Assembly: GCF_019097595.1 (NCBI RefSeq)
Contig: NC_080716.1
Location: forward strand, 14,966,901 to 15,030,900
Direction: 5' to 3'
DNA: 64,000 nt
Source of the DNA: Hemibagrus wyckioides
Lineage: Eukaryota; Chordata; Actinopteri; Siluriformes; Bagridae
Positions 52,721 to 64,000 of the stretch are shown in pieces. The notes below the pieces were generated by a model. That model was given only the letters and a program-made list of their open reading frames with translations. It was not told the origin of the DNA and did not search any database. The position numbers and the translations under genes were made by a program. Each line of letters begins with the position of its first letter. Positions within the stretch are counted from its first letter, which is position 1.

Positions 52721-55700
52721 CTTACTGAATAAATGAAGAATTATCTCAGAACTAATGACACTAAAGTGAAGAGACAATGCTGAGGTTTGTGTTTAATCGC
52801 CACAAGTGAAGTGAAAGTGAGACACACACATATACATATACATATGTATATGAGATAATTCTTCATTTATTCAGTAAGATTTATTTTGCTGGTTAAATCT
52901 CTTTATATTCATGTTTTTTTATTAGGATGATATTTTTTGTCTCTTTGACAGAACTCACCCACAGTGATATCTGGCTGGTGTTTGCAGATTATGGATTTAA
53001 TAAAACAAATTGCGTTCATTTGAATGCTTCTTAAAATTCTTTGCTATCAAAAGAATCATGAAAACAGCAAAGTGATATTGTAAATCATTAAACCGAGATA
53101 ATACGCTGTATAAATCATCCATTTGAACAAATATTAATATAGCAATGAAAGCAATGATTTATTGTTGATTATAGCGTACATGCACCTTCTAATAATGACT
53201 GACTTGAATAAAAAATAATGAGATTTTTGTGTCAGAACTTGTAGATATATATTGCTTATGTCTTGTCCAGATCATAGTGACTGTATGGAAGCAGGAGGAG
53301 GAGAAGGCTGAGATCCAGGAACATGGCTACCTCAGCATTCTTCAGCAGAAGAGCCCTTGCCAAACTTTCCGCCAGGACCTTAACACTTTTAAAGCCCAAG
53401 GTAAGTGCTTACATTCTGCTGAAAGTGGAAATGACCTCACTTAATGCACAGGGAATGACATTATTTTGATTCCTTGTTCATTAAAGCTACAAATTGGGAC
53501 AAACCTGGGTGCTTTAGGTTTGCCTTTTGACAGCATCAGGTAGTAGCAACAACTAGTTAATGTTAGAGATTTCACAAGCAAATGTGGCTTGGCTGTATAT
53601 TCTAAAGCATCTACCTATGTAGACCACATAAGAGATGACAAGAGCCACTTTGTGTAGTGTTGATGTTGTGCACAGCCATGTTGATTGGACACCACTTGAA
53701 CGTGAGGAACTAAGAATTAAGTAGACCATCCCAAGTTCCTGAATAGGAATTCTTAGTTTTTTGGGGGATTTTCCTGCTGAGAAGTCGAGTATTACACCAC
53801 ATAAGAGCAATCCAATTTTAGTCATTCTAAATGCTGTTTCATTCTTATGCTAATCTACTCTCTTATTTGTCTTCTTTCTGTTTAAAACTGACTATTTAGT
53901 AAGCCATTGCCATTGGGCTTAGCGTTTTTAATTTGTATTTTTAATTGTTTTCATTTATCTTAAAGAATGATGGCCATTTTGCAGAACAAGGTTCAAAATG
54001 TATTGACTTGTGACTGTCATGAACCCCCCCCTTTATTTTCCATTTTCAGTCAGCACCACTCTTAACGTCCTTCCTCCACCCACAGTGAAGTGTCAGCAGA
54101 TGACTGTGTCTGGGAAACACTTAACTGTACTTAAAGGTATTTTGGAAAGCATATTACCCTATTATGCTCTATTATTAATGGGGGAAAAACATTATAGGCA
54201 GCACTTTAAGAATTCCGTCCATGCTTATTAAGGTAAAAATGGCAAGAAAGTGTTGCTTTTCATGTTATGTATATGTCTACTTCAAGGGTGATCCCATCAA
54301 CTAACAGCAAAAGACTTTTCTGCCACTCTGTTTTTAGATTTTGCTTTTTTTTTTTTGTTTGTTTAAATTTTTTGTTACTGCATGCAGAATTCATTCATTA
54401 CAAAATTGTAGACTTTATAATATTTGGCTCAGAAGATGAAACTTGGTATTATGCAATTTCATATAGAATCAAAACATTTCAATGAATCAAATTATTAGAA
54501 TCAAAGTTGTTACAATATTAATGATAGAGGTCCCTTTGTGTGAAAGATTTTCAGACTTTTAACTATTACTTCATCTTCCAAATAAGTGCAAATTTGTGTG
54601 TTATGTCCCAGTACAAATAAATCAAAGAATCTGTTATTAGAAATCTGTTATTTGTATTTTTTTTTCCTGAAATATGTACAAGAGGAATGGAAGAACAGTT
54701 AGATATTCAGTGTTCTTATAAATACTGTAAGGCAGATATTGAAGTATATTGTTTTCTAGGAACTGAAGGTAAGATCTAGTTTCTGATTATTACAGTATTT
54801 TGGGGATTTAATCATCTTCACTATGTGGACTCTGAAACTTACTTTGTTAGACCCTGTTGTGTTATCAGTCAGGTGGTGTTCATTTAGTACTTTTGGCTTG
54901 AAGGAGTGAAAGTTCAATCAAACATTTTTGAGCTTTTCTCATACTTGTACTAACAGGACTAAAAAAATCTACAAAATCTGTGATGCGATGGTTCCACATC
55001 CGGGTTGATCTGAAGAAGATTTAAAAAAAAAAAAATCCCCATTATTATTATTTATTCGGAAACATAATTACCTTGTGCATTTCTAATTATTAATGCAAGA
55101 TTTATAGAGTCATTTGGAAAAATAAATGACTTTTTGCTTCCTGAGCAAGCAAAATATCACAGTGGACTCTCTTTATGAAATGAAAGCTGTTTAAACACAA
55201 TCAGAGTGTAATTTTACTCTTTGAGCAGATGCAATCAAACATGCCCTCTGAGAATATCTGCTAGAAATGAGAAGAGAAATATTTTCACATTAGTATAGAA
55301 AAAGGCCTCCAGAGACCCATTCCTAATATCCTTTATAAAATATATTCATGCAGTCAGAGTCAGGTTGCTCATTGTGAATTACTGAAATGTTTATATATCG
55401 TGGTGTGATTATCAAATAAGAATTAAGTCAGCTTTTATGGAGCTAGAGATAAGCCCATAAGAGTTGTCGTGCTTCATATCTGTGACTTCCTTCCCCATTT
55501 GTGCATTTTAGTGTTAAATGGTAGCTCTCAGGAGGAAGTGTGTGTACATGATGTCCGAATCCTGCCCAACTTCAATGCCTCTTATTTACCCATGATGCCT
55601 GATGGCTCCGTGCTGCTGGTCGACAATGTGTGGTACGGTCTTATTAATCGTTTTTGTACTTAATGATTGGTTTTAAGTAGGTAAACATGTTTATGCATGT

Positions 55701-58700
55701 TCACTCAATGTGGCCCTTTATAAACACGTTACTGCAAATATGAGGATGAAACTAAACTCATCTGAAACTCCTTGTTTAATTTTCAAAACATAAATTGTCC
55801 CAAAGAAAGAATTAAAGATTTGATTTTAATTTTAATGTTAATTTCTACTTTTTTAGAAATATTGAAGTGTGTAACTACAATATATGCTAAATAATTAAAG
55901 TATGTAAACTGTCCATGGTTGATCTTTTCACCATCTCCATCCTTGCTGCAGCCATCAGTCAGGTGAGGTTGCCATGGCGTCCTTCTACCGGATGGACAGT
56001 GAGTCTAGTCACCTTCCCAGCATGCTCAGCGCACTGGAGCAGCAGAACTTTCTGTTTCAACTGCAGCTTAGCGACCAGGCCCAAGATGATTCTAATGAGG
56101 TGTGTCCAGAGAATAATGCGAATAGAGCTGTTTATTATTGTTAATTCCATAAACTGGTTACTAGTAAAGCCAACTAATAAAACAATTTGTACAATAACAG
56201 CAAACCCAGCTAAAACACTTGTAAAGCTTAGTGAATGTTTGTGACCCAGGGTCTTGAGGTGCCTCTGATAGCAGTCCTCCAGTGGTCCACTCCTAAGCTG
56301 CCATTCACCAGCTCTATCTACACACACTACAGTGTGCCTAGCATCAGACTGGACCGGCCTCACTTCATCATGACCGCGAGCTGCCCCAGTGCTGTAAGGG
56401 CTCATGAGCACTTCAGAGTGCGCTACACGCTCCTCAACAACCTGCAGGACTTCCTGGCTGTACGGCTCGTCTGGACACCAGAGGGTGAGTAGGAACGCCA
56501 TGCACGGATGATGAATATAACTGATATACTTCTGAATTAATGAAGAATTTATGTTGCACAATGTTTCTCATTTGGTGGGTTGCGAATGCATTCTTCATTC
56601 AAAACTTTTATTCAAAAAAAGGATGAGTTTCCCATTTTAAAAGTCATCTGAAGTCAACTGTTGGTAGCTTAACCCTTGACATGTAAGCCTAGCAGGTATC
56701 ATTGCATTGCATAACATTTGTACAGGTTTCTTTCCAACCTCCCAAAAACATGTCAGTCAGCATATTGGTGACTATAAATTACCCCTAGGTGTGTTTGATC
56801 CAGGGTGAATGCTCTGGAGCCACTGCAGTCCTGACCAGGTTAAAGTGGTTATTGAAAGTGGGTGAGTGACATATCCTAAAGTAAGATCAGCTGAGAACCA
56901 CTGATGTAGAATTGGTGTGTGATGTTCAAACAGTGGTGAAATTCTGAATAATAGCTATTTGTGTCTGTGTGTGAGAGAGAAAGCAGGAGAGAAAGATATC
57001 TTGGATGTTTGAAGAGCAAATTATAGCTGTAGTGTAAGTGTAACTGACAAGAAAACAGAAATAAACAACATGAGGAAATGTGAAGAGAAAAGGAGAGAAG
57101 CAGAAGGCAGATCGTGAAAGATGAGAATAGAAACTGAGTGGTTAAAGGTGTGAAAATGTCGGACTATGAGATTAAAAGGAAAGGTTACCAGGAAAAACAA
57201 GGTGCAAAACTGTTAACCATCAGCATTTGGAGATACAGTGTGAGTGTGTGTGAGTACTAGATGACTTGATGTCAGATTTATTGCACCAGGGTTTTTTTTT
57301 CCTGTCATAATAAAACATATGTAGTCTACAACCTGTGGTTGAAAGAAATAAATGTGGAGGAATTAAAATCTGGGTTAGGTTTAAACTACACATCATGACT
57401 GTGTAAAAATGATTAGTCTCAGGAGATCACGGTTCATTTTCACTCCACCTCTTGTCCTCATTTTTTCTCTTATTTTACATCTTATCTTCTCATCCTTCTC
57501 TTTGTTTCCTCTAGGCCGTGGACAGAAGGAAGACCCGGCAGTAAATGCAGTAGTATGTCATTCTCCTCTAAGTAACCTTGGTTACTGTCGCAAAGGCAGC
57601 ACTCTCTCTGTGTCTGTGGCTTTCCAGATCCTCAAAGCTGGCCTCTTTGAGGTAAAGTGTGTTTCAGCTGCAAAATAGATTGAACTGAGGACTTTTACCT
57701 GCTTGTTTGAGCTAATACAAATCCCTTACCTTCTCTTGCTTCCATTATACAACCCCTTCCCCCTTGTAGCTGAGTCAGCACATGAAACTAAAGCTGCAGT
57801 TTACAGCATCAGTGTCAAACCCTCCCCCTGAAGCTCGTCCTCTCTCGCGTAAGAACAGTCCGTCCAGTCCTGCTGTTCGAGACATACTTGACCGACACCA
57901 GGCCAGCTTAAGTCTGGGCCGCTCACAATCCTTCTCCCATCAGCAGCCCTCCAAATCCCACCTCACCAGGTATGGACACACAATTATATTGAGTTGGAAT
58001 TTTAGTCAATTTTGTACTTTTTATTTGTTTGCTGTTTGGTTTTGTTGCACATAATTAAACAAAAATAAAAGCAAAAACCCCAGACAAACAGAAAAGCAGA
58101 AGAAGGCTAAACACAAAGCCAGTGGTAAATAAACAGTTAGATGATTATATATAAAACTAGTTTAAAACATTTTGTTGTTACAACCATTTTTGTTGTTATT
58201 ACATTCAGCTTTTACTTTGTTTATTTCAAATATCCAGAACCCTTTTCATTTCAACACTGCTTCAACTCTCTTATTTGATTCAATTTGCACGTCTTATCTC
58301 AGTTAAGCAGCTAAAAAAAAAAACCAAAACAACGCAGCATCTTTGCTTTATTTCCTGCAGCATCGAAGTGCTTCTCATTGCAGTTGAGCCAGGAAGCAAA
58401 CAGAGATCACTATATGCTTAGATGTTCTGATAATTCTGGTTATGTTGGTGTACCACTGAGTGCAATTTGTGTTCTCACCTACCTAATTAAACAACAACCA
58501 AGGGGGTTTTAAAATAAAATGTGCTCTAATTTCAAATGCTATGTGATGGCACCCATATACTGTCTATTCATAGTTTCATAGAAACTGTAAACTTGTTCTT
58601 CCTTTTCATTGCAGGACAGGCAGTGTTATGGAACGACGTGCAATCACTCCTCCTGTCGGCTCTCCTGTCGGTCGGCCACTCTACCTCCCCCCAGAGCGGA

Positions 58701-58768
58701 GCATTTTATCGCTTGACAAGATCGCCAAACGCGAGTGCAAAGTACTGGTACTGGAGTCACACAGCTAA
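49916..58768 (+). CDS. trappc14: TRAPP complex subunit 14 (microtubule-associated protein 11)
   Basis: Subunit of the TRAPPII tethering complex; human TRAPPC14 (C7orf43/MAP11) links TRAPPII to Rabin8 at the mother centriole during cilium formation. Ten exons: 49916-50350, 52327-52422, 53271-53400, 54050-54136, 55512-55632, 55952-56099, 56250-56484, 57515-57651, 57770-57969, 58615-58768. Phases join throughout to 580 residues, the human length. Conserved blocks: [116 protein letters not shown] and the end [16 protein letters not shown]. In-frame ATGs also occur at 49904 and 49913; 49916 aligns with the human start. Exon 1 is GC-rich and encodes an acidic low-complexity linker. Confidence 0.97.
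50403..50472. repeat. Compound (TATG)n/(TA)n/(TG)n microsatellite
   Basis: TATG tetranucleotides, then TA and TG dinucleotide runs, in TRAPPC14 intron 1, 50 bases after the exon 1 donor. Confidence 0.93.
50518..51022. mobile_element. Internally deleted Tc1-like element (family A)
   Basis: ACACCG-type ends with CAGGCATAACATTATGAGCA on the left and its inverse (TCATAATGTTATGCCTGATC, about 50997-51016) on the right. It keeps about 350 bases of the transposase N-terminal region (GTGTTCCCGGTCTGCAGTGG near 50719) and the last codons (GCAGCAAAAGGGGGACC near 50961). The middle is deleted. It lies in TRAPPC14 intron 1. Confidence 0.85.
51262..51560. repeat. Dispersed repeat with TTTATTAGGTACAC end
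   Basis: Begins CCAGTTTATTAGGTACAC, a recurrent terminal motif of a widespread fish DNA-element-derived repeat. It continues through AGAGTGCGCCATAGAATCAT and TGATACTGACATGGTAGTGG. The right edge is uncertain and no coding capacity is seen. Confidence 0.5.
51808..51862. repeat. (AAT)n microsatellite
   Basis: About 18 units in TRAPPC14 intron 1, producing a false poly-Asn frame. Confidence 0.95.
52716..52883. mobile_element. Small element with perfect 33-bp terminal inverted repeats
   Basis: TAAATCTTACTGAATAAATG starting at 52716 (33 bases to 52748) is exactly inverse to 52851-52883. The 102-base interior has no frame and contains CA/TA-rich sequence. It abuts a (TA)n tract at 52684-52717, so insertion into TA-rich DNA is possible. 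It lies in TRAPPC14 intron 2. Confidence 0.85.
56727..56876 (+). repeat. Dispersed fish SINE-like repeat fragment
   Basis: CAACCTCCCAAAAACATGTC, AAATTACCCCTAGGTGTGTT, GATCCAGGGTGAATGC and GTCCTGACCAGGTTAAAGTG follow the block order seen at 13885-14045. It lies in TRAPPC14 intron 7. Confidence 0.65.
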
Positions 58769-61011
58769 CTGTATACATACACACACACACACTGGGAATT
58801 ATAGGAGGTGTCACACTGGAATTTTAATTTTCAATTCTTAGTTGTAGTGAGTTGTTAATTATCCAACTCAACCTGATTTGTTCTTGAAAATTGTAATGTT
58901 GAATGTTCACTGTAATGTAGCAGACAAGGGGTCTTTTAGTTTTAGTAGTGTTCAAGTGTGGGGTGGGTTTTTATTTGTTTCTACACCTTCATTGTTTACA
59001 TGCACAGCATTAAGGCTCCCCATCTCCTTTCAGATCAGGCACAAAGTATGCTATTGATTTCATTCTGTTTGACTGATTTCTCAAAGGCAGGTAAAATGAG
59101 ATCTCGGAAACAAATATATGGAGTAGTCTAGTCACTTTAAGGCCTTGTTTTAAATATGTCACTCGTATTAATTCAGTGTACTAGTGTCTGAGGAAACTAA
59201 TGGGGTCAAGAAATTGGAACTGAGTGGAAGTCAACCTGCCTGAATGTTTGTTTATGACATTTGTAATTCAGTCTTTTCTGACAGTTCTGTATTACATTAT
59301 GCTGTTCCACTGACCGCCACCAGTGGATACATTTATTTTTTCTTTTTGTAAAATTATTACTGAATGTATTTATTTATTTTTGTGGTCTTGCCAGTCTTGA
59401 TACCTACATCCATTCCTTTGCGCCAGCGAAATTCTTTGCATTTCTTTATTTCTATATTTTTAAACTTTGAGCCTTTAAATGGATTTTTTTTTATAATGAT
59501 ACCTGATATAAGCTGCTATTATGTATCATAGTACATTTCAATCTTAAGTGTTGTTTTTGCGAAATTGAAATGCAAACTACTTCCGCAGAGCAGCATCAGT
59601 TTTTGGCTCTATGAACACGATGGTTAAAAACTGCTGTGAATAGCCAAATCAAAATATTATGCAATCTTTGGACGGAAAGTAAAGTGCTCTAGTGTAGCTT
59701 AGTCTTAGATATTACCAACATTCACATATATAACAGTTTTCTTCTCTAATACATGGAATATGGAATGTTTCCTTGATCTCAGCCATTTCCAGCTTGAGGT
59801 TTTCCCCATTTTTCATAGTACTCACACACACACACTGATCCCCACAGGTACGTTGATGAACCATTTTATGTTCCTCCTGGTGGGCTTCATGTTGTCTGAT
59901 GTTGTTCTGACTCATTTCTATTATTAATATCAGTAAGTCCCATGTTGCAGTTCTGAGCTCTAAGGCACTTCTGAGGCTACCAGCACCATGTTATTGATTT
60001 GTGTGTATTGATTTTCTACCAGTCTTTAGGGGGCAGATTCTGACATGCCTCCCAGCTGTATTGATGATTGGCATCAAACCCCCTGTCGGATTTCACGTAA
60101 CAATCATTCCATGACTGATCGGATTTGACCCCTTGAAGAATGAGTTGGCGTGAATTTACATTCAGTGATGACCTGTTCACAATCAGCCAAGTTTGTCTGT
60201 ATTTCATAACACAATTTTAGCTAGACAGCCAATCGCTTAAAAGCTCTCTCTTTTGCAGTTCAGTGTGGTCCAATATGTACAAATATGATCAACATGACAG
60301 GCCTGATTTACTGTTAAGAGGCATGGAAATGTGATTATAATGCCATTGCTTCAGTAGGAAGACTTTCTCTTTATTTCAATGGTTAACAAATCTACATATT
60401 ATAGTCCAACTATTTCAGACTTGGCAGACTTGAAGTTGGTACGACTACAAAGACATGAGAAACATCATTTTATTTTATTATTTTTATTATTTGTGTATTA
60501 CATCATAGGTATCCAAATGATAAATTTGGTTACTACTGAAGTTATTATTTTTTTTCTTCTTCTTCATCTAAGCACTTTATTGCAATTGTTTTATCTCTCT
60601 TGGATTGTCATTGTGATTTGACTGCTGATGTCTAAAGGTTTATTCTTATTATTTGAAGTGTTTAAATCACAAAATGTGTTTAAACTTTGTGACAAAGTAT
60701 GATTACCTACTGGGTAATGCACTTGAAAGAACCGAATAAATGGATATGGGAATTTTGTAATGTTTCTTTTAAAAAAAACAAAAAACCAACAGCATGATAC
60801 AGGGTTTAAAAAACGTATTGTTTCATTCTTGTTTCATTAATAGATTCTTGCACTTCGTACCAACAATTACAGTAAGGTTTACAAATAAGTTATGAATGAT
60901 GATTACAAAATATGTCCACTGTTAATTTCTATTCACTTGTTAATTCCAGCAGCAGTCACATCTTAATAAATACAAAATAAAATCATATAAAAATTAAAAC
61001 ATTTGGACGGT
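58769..61011. other. Convergent 3' UTR region between TRAPPC14 and the zonadhesin-like gene
   Basis: The two genes point toward each other across 2.2 kb. AATAAA at 60735-60740 is a possible distal TRAPPC14 polyadenylation signal. No other gene or clear transposon is seen. Confidence 0.5.

Positions 61012-64000
<2,989 letters not shown>

Noticed and set aside
55959..56561. 200-codon minus-strand open frame opposite TRAPPC14 exons 6-7
   Set aside because: Antisense of two conserved exons and the intron between them; no independent homology.

Overview
The window is vertebrate nuclear DNA, almost certainly from a teleost fish. The evidence is intron-split genes with GT/AG junctions, exon sets that translate into known vertebrate proteins, many decayed Tc1/mariner elements, fish-type LINE and SINE fragments, long microsatellites and AT-rich introns. 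I see no bacterial, viral or CRISPR features. Gene identities rest on reading exons, phases and motifs by eye and on remembered family members. No database search was run.

Layout: 12-7199 (-) is a complete seven-exon MPDU1 gene; its intron 3 is filled with Tc1 elements. 8.3-17.3 kb holds two tandem minus-strand genes for a B30.2/SPRY protein with an unrecognised N-terminal half. 18305-19703 (+) is a two-exon MBLAC1. 22.7-24.8 kb (+) is a P2Y/LPA-receptor-like GPCR with an intronless coding region. 28409-29706 (+) is a four-exon HES/HER bHLH-Orange repressor ending in WRPW; two phase-matched exon candidates flank it and could form a small tail-anchored protein gene around it. 37.4-44.9 kb (+) is GAL3ST4, four coding exons. 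47.5-49 kb is a dead LINE with a nested Tc1 fragment. 49916-58768 (+) is TRAPPC14, ten exons and 580 residues. 61012-64000 (-) is the 3' end of a zonadhesin-like gene that runs off the window.

MBLAC1, GAL3ST4, TRAPPC14 and ZAN all lie in human 7q22.1 (established knowledge), and GAL3ST4 followed by TRAPPC14 on one strand is also the human arrangement, so much of the window is an old conserved block. MPDU1 (human 17p13.1) and the SPRY pair are joined to it here.

The genes do not form one pathway. MPDU1 (ER dolichol-sugar use), GAL3ST4 (Golgi sulfation) and TRAPPC14 (TRAPPII trafficking and cilia) all serve the secretory route, but synteny rather than shared function explains their closeness. 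The most interesting items are the mosaic identity of the SPRY duplicates, the candidate tail-anchored gene enclosing the HES gene, several near-perfect hairpins, two fold-back Tc1 derivatives, and strong splice signals that split the GAL3ST4 stop codon.
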